Below, in pieces: positions 1-7,864 of a stretch of DNA of 10,010 nucleotides. Below the pieces are notes generated by a model. The model was not told the origin of the DNA. It did not search any database and saw nothing but the letters and a program-made list of their open reading frames with translations. Made by a program: the position numbers and the translations under genes. Positions within the stretch are counted from its first letter, which is position 1; each line of letters starts with the position of its first letter. Origin of the DNA: an uncultured Roseburia sp. (GTDB taxonomy: Bacteria; Bacillota; Clostridia; Lachnospirales; Lachnospiraceae); contig CANODN010000054.1 of assembly GCA_947564765.1 (NCBI GenBank), positions 1 to 10,010 of the forward strand, written 5' to 3'.

Positions 1-13
1 AACAGGTGATATT

Positions 14-3000
14 ATGAAGAAAAACAATATACATAAGCTTGGTATTGACATTGGCTCTACCACTGTAAAAATTGCGGTCTTAGATGCAGATCATAAGATC
101 CTTTTTTCTGATTATGAGCGGCACTTTGCCAATATCCGGGAAACGCTTCTGCATCTGGTCACAAAAGCATCTGACCAGTTGGGTGATTTAGAACTTTACC
201 CTGTCATTACAGGTTCCGGCGGCCTGACGCTTGCAAAGCATCTGGATGTTCTGTTTGTTCAGGAGGTTGTCGCCGTCTCCACTGCGATTTCAGCCTATGC
301 ACCAAAAACAGATGTTGCAATTGAGCTTGGCGGGGAGGATGCCAAAATTATTTATTTTGAAAACGGAAACGTAGAGCAGCGTATGAACGGCATCTGCGCC
401 GGCGGCACCGGTTCTTTCATCGACCAAATGGCTTCTTTAATTCAGACAGATGCGTCCGGATTAAATGAGTTCGCCAAAGGTTATCAGGAAATTTATCCCA
501 TTGCCGCCCGCTGCGGCGTATTTGCCAAAACGGACATCCAGCCTCTGATTAATGAAGGCGCCACAAGAGAAGATCTTGCCGCTTCTATTTTTCAGGCGGT
601 TGTCAACCAGACGATCAGCGGACTTGCCTGCGGAAAGCCCATTCGCGGACATGTTGCTTTTTTAGGCGGCCCTCTGCACTTTCTACCGGAATTAAAGGCT
701 GCGTTTATCCGTACATTAAAGCTGGACGAAGAGCATGCCATAGAACCGGAGAATTCTCACTTATTTGCCGCAATCGGCTCCGCTTTAAACTGCAAAGAAG
801 AACATCCCGTTTTTTTACACCAGCTGAAAGAAAAGCTTTCCGGCGATCTGCATATGGAATTTGAAGTGGCACGTATGAAGCCTCTGTTTGACAATAAGGC
901 TTCTTATGAAGCCTTTTTAAAAAGACACTCCAATCATCACGTAAAAACAGCCGCTCTTTCCGATTATAAGGGAAACTGTTATCTCGGAATCGATGCAGGC
1001 TCTACGACAACGAAAATTGCGTTGATCGGAGAAGACGGCTCCCTTTTATATTCTTTTTACAGCAACAATAACGGAAGTCCGCTCTCTACAGCGCTGACCG
1101 CCATAAAAGAGATTTATTCTCTTTTGCCAAAGGAAGCAAGGATTGTACATTCCTGCTCAACCGGATATGGAGAGGCTCTGCTAAAGGCTGCCCTTTTATT
1201 GGACGAGGGCGAAGTGGAAACTGTGGCTCATTACTATGCGGCGGCATTTTTTAATCCTGCAGTAGACTGTATTTTAGATATCGGCGGACAGGATATGAAA
1301 TGCATCAAGATCAAAAATCAGACCATAGACAGCGTACAGCTCAACGAGGCCTGCTCCTCCGGCTGCGGTTCTTTTATTGAAACCTTTGCCAAATCTTTAA
1401 ACTATTCCGTACAGGATTTTGCAAAAGAGGCTTTGTTTGCCCAAAATCCCATTGATCTTGGCACCCGCTGTACCGTATTTATGAATTCCAAAGTCAAACA
1501 GGCCCAAAAGGAAGGTGCAACTGTTGCGGATATTTCCTCCGGACTGGCTTATTCGGTAATCAAAAATGCACTGTTTAAAGTAATTAAATTATCCGACGCC
1601 TCAGAGCTTGGACAAAACATCGTCGTACAGGGCGGTACTTTTTACAATGACGCCGTGCTTCGAAGCTTTGAGCAGATTTCCGGCTGTCAGGTTATCCGTC
1701 CGGATATTGCCGGCATCATGGGCGCCTTCGGTGCGGCTCTGATTGCCAGAGAACGCCATGAAGCCGGTTATCAGAGTACAATGCTCTCCATTGATCAGAT
1801 CCATGCCCTGACCTTTGAAACCGAACTGACACGCTGTCAGAAATGTACGAACCATTGTCTTTTGACGGTAAACCATTTTTCCGGCGGCAGAAAATATATT
1901 ACCGGCAACCGCTGTGAACGGGGACTCGGCGAAGAAAAGAAAAAGGACGATATTCCCAACCTCTTTGCTTATAAAAACCAGAGGATCTTTGCATATCCGC
2001 CGCTTTCCAAAGAAGAGGCTGTGCGCGGTACGGTAGGGCTTCCCCGGGTTTTGAATATGTATGAGAACTATCCCTTCTGGGCTGTATTTTTTAAAGCTCT
2101 GAAATTCCGGGTACTGCTCTCTCCCCAATCCTCCCGGAAAATCTATGAAATGGGCATTGATTCTATCCCAAGTGAATCTGAGTGTTATCCGGCAAAGCTG
2201 GCTCACGGCCATGTATCCTGGCTGATTGACAAACAGACAAATTTCATTTTTTATCCGGGCATCCCTTACGAGCGCGACGAATTTCCGGATTCCAACAACC
2301 ACTATAACTGCCCGATCGTAACTTCCTATGCGGAAAATATCAAAAATAATATGGATGCCATTACATCAGGAAAAGTACGTTTCCTTTGTCCGTTCCTGAA
2401 TTTTGGCAATTATCATGCTCTGGAAGAACAGCTTGCAAATACATTTTCAGAAGAATTCGGTATACCAAAGACAGAGATCCAATCTGCCGTAAAAGCCGGT
2501 TGGAAAGAGCTTGCCGCTGCAAGAATTGACATACAAAAGAAAGGCGAAGAGGTATTGGCGTATCTGAAAGACACCGGAAGGCGGGGAATCGTTCTCGCAG
2601 GGCGTCCTTATCATGTGGACACGGAAATCAATCACGGCCTTCCGGAGCTGATCAACTCTTACGGCCTTGCCGTGCTGACAGAGGATTCGATCTCTCATTT
2701 AAACCAGCCGAAACGCCCTCTGATCGTTATGGATCAGTGGATGTACCACTCCAGACTTTATGCAGCTGCCGAATATGTCAAAACCCAGGAAAATCTGGAT
2801 TTGATCCAGCTGAATTCCTTCGGCTGCGGCTTAGACGCGATTACCACAGACTGTGTCAACGATATTCTGATAAAATCCGGCAAAATCTATACCTGTTTAA
2901 AAATCGACGAGGTCAACAACCTGGGTGCCGCCCGAATTCGTATCCGCTCTCTTCTGGCAGCCATTCGCGTGCGGGAGAAAAAGCAGAACGGACAGAAACG

Positions 3001-4267
3001 GAACATTGTACCCTCCAATTATAACCGTGTCGTATTTACAGAGGAAATGCGTAAGGATTATACAATCCTCTGCCCGCAGATGTCACCGATTCATTTTGAT
3101 CTGCTGGAGCCTGCATTCCGTACTGCCGGTTACCGCATTGCCGTCCTCGGCAATAACAGCCGGACAGCCGTAGACACCGGCCTGAAATACGTCAACAACG
3201 ATGCCTGCTATCCTTCTTTGATTGTTGTGGGACAGATTATGAATGCCGTGCTTTCCGGCGAATACGACATGACAAGAACCGCCATATTGATTTCCCAGAC
3301 AGGCGGAGGCTGCCGCGCCTCCAACTACATCGGCTTCATCCGCCGCGCTTTGGAAAAGGCTGGTTATCCGAACGTTCCGGTTATTTCCATTAACTTAAGC
3401 GGGCTTGAGAAAAATCCGGGATTTAAAATATCCCTGCCGCTTTTACAGCATGGACTGTATGCATTGATATTCGGAGATATTTTCATGCGCTGCCTCTATC
3501 GTACAAGACCATATGAAGCTGTGCCCGGCTCTGCCAATGCACTCCATGAAAAATGGAAAGAAAAAGTCATCGCCTTTGTATCGCAGGATAAGGTTTTATC
3601 CCATCGAAAATACAAAAAGATGTGTCGGGAAATCATCCGGGATTTTGACAACCTGCCTCTCACCGACGTTCAAAAACCCAAAGTCGGCATTGTCGGTGAA
3701 ATTCTGGTAAAATTCCTGCCGGCTGCCAATAACTATCTGGTGGAATTGCTGGAGGCCGAAGGTGCGGAAGCTGTCGTTCCGGATCTGACAGACTTTTTAC
3801 TTTATACTTTTTACAATCAGAACTTCCAGGTAGAGCATCTGGGGAAAAATAAAAAAGCTGCCAGAAACGCTAATCTGGGTATTGCATTTTTTGAATGGCT
3901 GCGCTCTGCAGCAAAAGATGAATTTGAAAAAAGCAAACGCTTTGATCCGCCTGTAAAAATATCCACCCTTGCGGATTATGCAAAAAATATTGTCTCTCTG
4001 GGCAACCAGACGGGAGAAGGCTGGTTCTTGACCGGAGAAATGTTAGAGCTGATCCATACCGGAACCAATAACATTGTCTGCACGCAGCCCTTCGGCTGCC
4101 TGCCAAACCATGTAGTGGGAAAAGGCGTCATCAAAGAACTGCGCAAGCAGCATCCGCTGGCTAACATCGTAGCGATTGACTACGATCCGGGCGCCAGTGA
4201 GGTTAACCAGTTAAACCGTATTAAACTGATGCTTTCTACGGCACAGAAGAATTTGAAGAAATCTTAA
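14..4267 (+). CDS. Giant fused 2-hydroxyacyl-CoA dehydratase activase (two BadF/BadG-type ATPase modules + DUF2229 + HgdB-like region)
   Basis: A 1417-residue cytosolic protein of the CoA-substrate enzyme activase superfamily. Family members couple ATP hydrolysis to low-potential electron transfer from a [4Fe-4S] cluster to a partner iron-sulfur enzyme. Module 1 (about 9-265) has the phosphate-binding GIDIGSTTVK at 10-19 and GGED near 106. Module 2 (about 323-590) has GIDAGSTTTK at 325-334 and DIGGQD near 422. Each module keeps the cluster cysteine pair in context, C128/C167 and C447/C486, both 39 residues apart as I recall for HgdC. A CX2CX3C cluster (C608, C611, C615) plus C634 follows. DUF2229 covers about 673-895 (C724, C792). 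The C-terminal part resembles HgdB-type dehydratase subunits, with C938, C1065 (DACYP), C1100 (GGGCRASN) and C1362 (FGCLPNH). The start is supported by AGGTGA at 4-9, four bases before the ATG. The natural substrate or electron acceptor is unknown. The family call is firm; the reaction is not. Confidence 0.93.
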   Translation: MKKNNIHKLGIDIGSTTVKIAVLDADHKILFSDYERHFANIRETLLHLVTKASDQLGDLELYPVITGSGGLTLAKHLDVLFVQEVVAVSTAISAYAPKTDVAIELGGEDAKIIYFENGNVEQRMNGICAGGTGSFIDQMASLIQTDASGLNEFAKGYQEIYPIAARCGVFAKTDIQPLINEGATREDLAASIFQAVVNQTISGLACGKPIRGHVAFLGGPLHFLPELKAAFIRTLKLDEEHAIEPENSHLFAAIGSALNCKEEHPVFLHQLKEKLSGDLHMEFEVARMKPLFDNKASYEAFLKRHSNHHVKTAALSDYKGNCYLGIDAGSTTTKIALIGEDGSLLYSFYSNNNGSPLSTALTAIKEIYSLLPKEARIVHSCSTGYGEALLKAALLLDEGEVETVAHYYAAAFFNPAVDCILDIGGQDMKCIKIKNQTIDSVQLNEACSSGCGSFIETFAKSLNYSVQDFAKEALFAQNPIDLGTRCTVFMNSKVKQAQKEGATVADISSGLAYSVIKNALFKVIKLSDASELGQNIVVQGGTFYNDAVLRSFEQISGCQVIRPDIAGIMGAFGAALIARERHEAGYQSTMLSIDQIHALTFETELTRCQKCTNHCLLTVNHFSGGRKYITGNRCERGLGEEKKKDDIPNLFAYKNQRIFAYPPLSKEEAVRGTVGLPRVLNMYENYPFWAVFFKALKFRVLLSPQSSRKIYEMGIDSIPSESECYPAKLAHGHVSWLIDKQTNFIFYPGIPYERDEFPDSNNHYNCPIVTSYAENIKNNMDAITSGKVRFLCPFLNFGNYHALEEQLANTFSEEFGIPKTEIQSAVKAGWKELAAARIDIQKKGEEVLAYLKDTGRRGIVLAGRPYHVDTEINHGLPELINSYGLAVLTEDSISHLNQPKRPLIVMDQWMYHSRLYAAAEYVKTQENLDLIQLNSFGCGLDAITTDCVNDILIKSGKIYTCLKIDEVNNLGAARIRIRSLLAAIRVREKKQNGQKRNIVPSNYNRVVFTEEMRKDYTILCPQMSPIHFDLLEPAFRTAGYRIAVLGNNSRTAVDTGLKYVNNDACYPSLIVVGQIMNAVLSGEYDMTRTAILISQTGGGCRASNYIGFIRRALEKAGYPNVPVISINLSGLEKNPGFKISLPLLQHGLYALIFGDIFMRCLYRTRPYEAVPGSANALHEKWKEKVIAFVSQDKVLSHRKYKKMCREIIRDFDNLPLTDVQKPKVGIVGEILVKFLPAANNYLVELLEAEGAEAVVPDLTDFLLYTFYNQNFQVEHLGKNKKAARNANLGIAFFEWLRSAAKDEFEKSKRFDPPVKISTLADYAKNIVSLGNQTGEGWFLTGEMLELIHTGTNNIVCTQPFGCLPNHVVGKGVIKELRKQHPLANIVAIDYDPGASEVNQLNRIKLMLSTAQKNLKKS

Positions 4268-4280
4268 CACGTACATTCCT

Positions 4281-4331
4281 AAAAAAGCCGCTGCATTAAG
4301 CAAAAACGTTACAAAATGCAGCAGCTTTTTT
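4281..4331. terminator. Bidirectional intrinsic terminator between convergent genes
   Basis: The left arm (4281-4297) and right arm (4315-4331) pair over 17 positions around a 17-base loop. A run of six A begins the left arm and a run of six T ends the right arm, so either strand ends in a U-tract. The single imperfection (4289 against 4323) is a C-A mismatch in the plus-strand RNA but a G-U pair in the minus-strand RNA. The hairpin should therefore be slightly more stable for the permease transcript. It lies 13 bases after the activase stop and 29 bases beyond the permease stop, serving both. Confidence 0.88.
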
Positions 4332-4360
4332 ATTTCTTAATAATTTTCTGTTATTCCTGA

Positions 4361-7027
4361 TTATTGCTCACTCTCCCGCAGCCGTTCTACGATCGACTGT
4401 TTCTCCACATTCCGGTAACTAAGCAGCGGCAGCAAAATGCCAAGCAGCACAAAGACCGGCAGCACCAAAAGCAAAGGCAGCACACGGAAACGATAGGTAA
4501 AAAACCAAATCACATTCTCAAGCACCTTTGCCAGTACAGATCCCACCGCAAAGCTTAGGATCAGTGACAAAACAGCCGTAAAACCTACATACAGCAATCC
4601 CTCACAGATTAACATCCGTTTCAGCTGTCTGCCTGTCATGCCAATGGAACTGAGCATGGCAAACTCTCTCCGCCTGGAATGTATACTAGTCAATGTCGCA
4701 TTCAGGAAATTTAAAATACCCACCACTCCAATGACAAAGCTGAGGGCTCCTCCCATTAGAAGAAACATATTCCGAAGTCCTTCAAATTCACTGGCATATG
4801 CCTGTTTGGATTCATAATCCAGCAGAGGATTGATCGTTTCCGTATAATTCTCCAAAAACTCCTCCATAGAGCTGTTGTCCTCTTCTGCCGTATTGAACAT
4901 ATACGTCATTACATCCGCCTTCTGACTGTCTCTTTTCAAAACCTCTGCATTCAAAAGAAAATCATCATCTCCGAAATAACGGTAAGTCATTGGGTTTTTT
5001 ATCACTACACAGGCAGCCACCCGATAAGTAATATCCTCAAACCGGGCCGGCTCTGATGCAATCTCTCCATCATAATTCTCCAGATCCTCTTCTGAAATAC
5101 GCTCCTTTGTATCAGGATTCCAATAGTTCCATTCATAAATATAACGAATCGTTATCTCATCTCCCGTTTTTGCCCAGTTACTCCCTTCGATTGCCTGACT
5201 GTAATCATCTGACTGATAAACTGCCGCAATCGCATTTTGACTGGAGTCGTACAAATCCTTCAAATCTCCGTCAATCACTTCCACCTGACTTAACGGATAA
5301 TCCTCCATACCGTACAGCTTGATCTGGTCCGCAATATTTCCGTTTTCATCCCGCATCCCATATTCCACCATTCCCTCAAGTATTTCTTTCTCCATACGGT
5401 CCTCATATTTTCTGCGATACCTCTCCTCTGATATAAAATCATATACACCGGAATTTACTCCGTAAATACGACCGGATTCTGTAATTTCTCCACCCTCCTG
5501 TAACCTTTCGATATCTTTTTCGGGCAATGCCGTTTCACCGGAAAACAGACGGCTATGCTGGAAATAAGAGGCATCTCCTAAAATAAAATCAGAAACGACA
5601 AAGGACTGCAGAAATTTATCTATATCAAATCCGCCGGCAAACAAATAGGTCCCCTGAAATAATATAACTGCCAGCGACAGAGAAAGCACCACCAGAAGAG
5701 ATTTCTTTCGGTTTCTTCCCAGATTCGCAGCTGCCATTCCAAAGGTTTTTCCCCCGGAAGTTCTCTTTCTGATCTTCTTTCTGCCCACAGATACATCCGT
5801 ATACCGCACTGCCTCTACCGGAGATACTTTTGCTGCAATCCTGCCCGGCTTCGCACAGGATAACAGCACTGTCACCAGCGAAAATACAGCCGCGCCGATA
5901 AAAATCCATGGATTGGTAACAACGTATACTTCTTTGTAATGGTTCATTGACCAGATTATAACAGGAGCCAACACTCTGCCTGCAAGATAACCAAGTACAA
6001 GTCCAAAGGGAATTCCAACTGCTGATAAGAGCAATGCCTGATGCCGGATCATACGGCGAAGCTGCTTTCCTGTTGCACCAATCGTTTTCAACAATCCATA
6101 AGAACGTATATCACTGCTGACAGAAATCTGAAAGATATTGTAAATAATCAGATAACCGGTAAAGATAATCAAGATCAGCATGACAACAACTCCAAGAACC
6201 ATTCCAATATCCATATTTGCTGCCATCTGTGCACCTGTATATGCCCAGTTCACACCGATTCCGATATAATTTTCCCTGCTGGCGTCCTCTGTCTGATAAC
6301 CATGATCTGCAAGAATTTTTATCATATCCCTTTCAATGTTCAGACTGCTTTTTAAATAAATATTCAAATCCCATTTTCCGGTGAAATCCGAATTATCTTC
6401 TCTGGGATGTTCTGCTATAATTTCGTCTACATAGGATTTCGGCAAAAGAGCCATGCTTGCCATATTTGCCATGTCATATTCCCACCATCCGCAAAGCGTA
6501 AACGTATCTGTAATCTGCTTTTTCTCTGTACCTCCGACTTCATAGGTGATGGTCACTTCTCTGCCGATTTTTGGCATTATACCAAGACACTCTAAAATTC
6601 TGCTGTCACAGGCAATTTCTTTCGTTCCTTCTTCCGGAAGCCTGCCCTGTTTGGGTATGCAAAAGGAACCATTGGCACACACTTCATCCATATAAGACAA
6701 TTCTGCATGAACTTTATAAAAGGCATCTCCCCCTGCCATACCCAGCATCAGCCGTTCTCCGGCCCTTACAATCATTGGATTCTTCTTTAAAATTTCCTTT
6801 TCCTCTAATGTTACGTCTTTAAACGTTCCGTGCATATCTCCGCCAGCCTGACGGAAGATTTCTCTCTCTGAAGTACGAATCATTGTACCTGCAATCGTAA
6901 ATAAGGTGGAAAACAACAGCGTTGTAAGCATAATGGCAAATACGGCAATCCTGTTTCGAAATCGATTTGCCTTTAATATTTTTTGGGAAAGTCTGCCAAT
7001 CACTTTTTGATTTTTTACACGAATCAT
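4361..7027 (-). CDS. ABC transporter permease, double FtsX-domain type (888 aa)
   Basis: Membrane subunit of an ABC exporter or mechanotransmission complex, working with the ATPase encoded just upstream. By eye the layout is TM1 (27-49), a large external domain (about 50-273), TM2-4 (274-298, 328-355, 371-391), TM5 (441-463), a second external domain (about 464-750), and TM6-8 (752-778, 808-832, 848-870). Both halves show the FtsX cytoplasmic signature between the first two helices of the bundle: SYGLLKTIGATGKQL near 309-323 and EFAMLSSIGMTGRQL near 788-802. External domain 1 holds five cysteines (C117, C123, C140, C147, C179); domain 2 is rich in acidic and aromatic residues. The duplicated 4+4-helix plan differs from BceB-type permeases (about 650 aa, 10 helices, one external domain). 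A GGGAGGTGA ribosome site sits inside the end of the ATPase gene, and the two genes are 2 bases apart, so translation is probably coupled. The substrate is unknown; a peptide antibiotic or envelope lipid/lipoprotein is plausible. Confidence 0.92.
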   Translation of the reverse strand: MIRVKNQKVIGRLSQKILKANRFRNRIAVFAIMLTTLLFSTLFTIAGTMIRTSEREIFRQAGGDMHGTFKDVTLEEKEILKKNPMIVRAGERLMLGMAGGDAFYKVHAELSYMDEVCANGSFCIPKQGRLPEEGTKEIACDSRILECLGIMPKIGREVTITYEVGGTEKKQITDTFTLCGWWEYDMANMASMALLPKSYVDEIIAEHPREDNSDFTGKWDLNIYLKSSLNIERDMIKILADHGYQTEDASRENYIGIGVNWAYTGAQMAANMDIGMVLGVVVMLILIIFTGYLIIYNIFQISVSSDIRSYGLLKTIGATGKQLRRMIRHQALLLSAVGIPFGLVLGYLAGRVLAPVIIWSMNHYKEVYVVTNPWIFIGAAVFSLVTVLLSCAKPGRIAAKVSPVEAVRYTDVSVGRKKIRKRTSGGKTFGMAAANLGRNRKKSLLVVLSLSLAVILFQGTYLFAGGFDIDKFLQSFVVSDFILGDASYFQHSRLFSGETALPEKDIERLQEGGEITESGRIYGVNSGVYDFISEERYRRKYEDRMEKEILEGMVEYGMRDENGNIADQIKLYGMEDYPLSQVEVIDGDLKDLYDSSQNAIAAVYQSDDYSQAIEGSNWAKTGDEITIRYIYEWNYWNPDTKERISEEDLENYDGEIASEPARFEDITYRVAACVVIKNPMTYRYFGDDDFLLNAEVLKRDSQKADVMTYMFNTAEEDNSSMEEFLENYTETINPLLDYESKQAYASEFEGLRNMFLLMGGALSFVIGVVGILNFLNATLTSIHSRRREFAMLSSIGMTGRQLKRMLICEGLLYVGFTAVLSLILSFAVGSVLAKVLENVIWFFTYRFRVLPLLLVLPVFVLLGILLPLLSYRNVEKQSIVERLRESEQ

Positions 7028-7029
7028 GA

Positions 7030-7701
7030 TTACTCACCTCCCAGAATACTGCCGTCTTCGATACGGATCATCCGGTCTGCAAGCTGGGCAATCTCTTCGT
7101 TGTGCGTAATCATAACAATAGTCTGTCTGAATTTCTGACTTGTTACTTTTAAAAGCCCCATAACATCCTGACTCGTTTTGCTGTCTAAATTCCCTGTCGG
7201 TTCATCTGCCAAAATAATCGCAGGCTTTGCAGCAAGGGCTCTTGCAATTGCTACACGCTGCTGCTGTCCGCCGGAAAGCTGATTCGGCAAATTATCTAAC
7301 TTACTGTCAATACCCAGGGTTGTAATAATCTGGTTCACATAAGATTCATCCGGCTCATTTCCGTCCAGCTGAATGGGAAGCACAATATTTTCATAAACAT
7401 TTAATACCGGAACTAAATTATAATTCTGGAAAACAAAACCGATTTTTCTGCGCCGGAAAATCGTAAGAGCCTCATCCTTTAGGGAAAAGATTGATTTTCC
7501 GTCTACCGTTACCTCTCCGGCCGTAGGACGGTCAAGTCCTCCTAACATATGAAGCAATGTGGATTTACCGCTGCCGGAGGTTCCGACTACCGCTACAAAT
7601 TCTCCCTTCTCCACCTTAAAATTGACACCCCGCAGGGCATGTACCGCTGTTTCTCCTGTCCCGTATACTTTTTTTAAATTCGTCGTTTCTAAGATTATCA
7701 T
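7030..7701 (-). CDS. ABC transporter ATP-binding protein (MacB/LolD/BceA type)
   Basis: A 223-residue cytoplasmic ATPase that powers the FtsX-type permease encoded immediately downstream. All nucleotide-binding motifs are intact: Walker A GTSGSGKST at 40-48, Q-loop Q92 (FVFQNYNL), signature LSGGQ at 142-146, Walker B IILADEP at 162-168 with catalytic E167, D-loop NLDS at 171-174, and switch histidine H200 (ITHN). Length and the QNYNLVP stretch after the Q-loop are typical of the LolD/MacB/BceA branch. The ATG has a strong AGGAGG nine to ten bases upstream (about 7711-7716 on the minus strand), and the product opens with the usual strand before KVYGTGE. It is the first gene of the ATPase-permease unit and lies 163 bases after the kinase gene, a gap that contains candidate control sites. 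The ATPase identity is very secure; the transported substrate is not determined. Confidence 0.96.
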   Translation of the reverse strand: MIILETTNLKKVYGTGETAVHALRGVNFKVEKGEFVAVVGTSGSGKSTLLHMLGGLDRPTAGEVTVDGKSIFSLKDEALTIFRRRKIGFVFQNYNLVPVLNVYENIVLPIQLDGNEPDESYVNQIITTLGIDSKLDNLPNQLSGGQQQRVAIARALAAKPAIILADEPTGNLDSKTSQDVMGLLKVTSQKFRQTIVMITHNEEIAQLADRMIRIEDGSILGGE

Positions 7702-7733
7702 AATGAAATACCTCCTGATCCGTAGTCTTTTTT

Positions 7734-7758
7734 GTTACGGTTTCCTGCAGCCGCTAAC
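7734..7758 (-). repeat. Imperfect hairpin in the putative leader of the ABC genes
   Basis: On the minus strand GTTAGCGG pairs with CCGTAAC around a ten-base loop, with one bulged base. It lies between the candidate -10 box (7779-7784) and the ATPase ribosome site (about 7711-7716), so it would be in the 5' leader RNA. It is followed by a run of A, not U, so it is not an intrinsic terminator. It may only be incidental structure. Confidence 0.3.
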
Positions 7759-7778
7759 ATTTCTACAGTACAGAGAAT

Positions 7779-7784
7779 ATCATA
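7779..7784 (-). promoter_or_regulatory. Candidate -10 box for the ABC transporter genes
   Basis: The minus strand reads TATGAT, one change from TATAAT, about 80 bases before the ATPase start. There is no good -35 box: the hexamer 17 bases upstream is CGGAAA. That is what one expects of an activator-dependent promoter, and the inverted repeat at 7823-7836 lies just upstream of that position. The assignment rests on sequence likeness and spacing only. Confidence 0.4.
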
Positions 7785-7822
7785 AAAATCTTTCCACATT
7801 CTTTCCGGATCAGAATAAAATC

Positions 7823-7836
7823 TAACAGAATTGTAA
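7823..7836. promoter_or_regulatory. Candidate response-regulator operator (TAACA-N4-TGTAA inverted repeat)
   Basis: The plus strand reads TAACA, GAAT, TGTAA. This fits the TnACA-N4-TGTAA pattern that I recall for binding sites of BceR/YxdJ-type regulators upstream of peptide-detoxification ABC operons in Bacillus. The site sits upstream of the ABC genes and about 38 bases before the candidate -10 box, a suitable place for activation by the OmpR-family regulator encoded at 8782-9459. The match is seen in the sequence; its use by this regulator is inference. Confidence 0.5.
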
Positions 7837-7837
7837 G

Positions 7838-7861
7838 AATGTCTGTTTTTTCAAAGACATT
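7838..7861. repeat. 7-bp perfect inverted repeat just after the kinase stop
   Basis: AATGTCT (7838-7844) is repeated in inverse as AGACATT (7855-7861) around a ten-base AT-rich loop. On the minus strand it begins three bases after the kinase stop codon. The bases after the hairpin are U-rich but contain no clean U-run, so it is at best a weak terminator allowing read-through into the ABC genes. It abuts the 7823-7836 repeat and could instead belong to the same control region. Confidence 0.45.
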
Positions 7862-7864
7862 ACA

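Noticed and set aside
1601..2302. 233-codon open frame on the minus strand inside the activase gene
   Set aside because: It lies wholly opposite a well-supported coding region with continuous family motifs, and its product has no recognisable domain pattern.
2737..3173. Two overlapping plus-strand frames (2737-3024, 2925-3173) within the activase
   Set aside because: They are alternative-frame shadows of the DUF2229/HgdB-like part. The main frame carries the conserved cysteine motifs throughout.
5625..5909. Minus-strand open frame within the permease in another frame
   Set aside because: It overlaps a permease segment including TM5 and the linker before it, and has no independent ribosome site or family features.
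4361..7701. Assignment as bceAB or macB
   Set aside because: The permease length and 4+4-helix layout with two external domains do not fit BceB, and MacB has the ATPase fused to a single FtsX unit. No gene symbol is justified.
7838..7861. Strong intrinsic terminator after the kinase gene
   Set aside because: The stem is only 7 bp of mixed AT content with a ten-base loop, and no clear U-run follows. It is listed as an inverted repeat instead.
7702..7864. Riboswitch or small RNA in the kinase-ATPase gap
   Set aside because: Only a short imperfect hairpin and the operator-like repeats are visible; no recognisable riboswitch core was seen.
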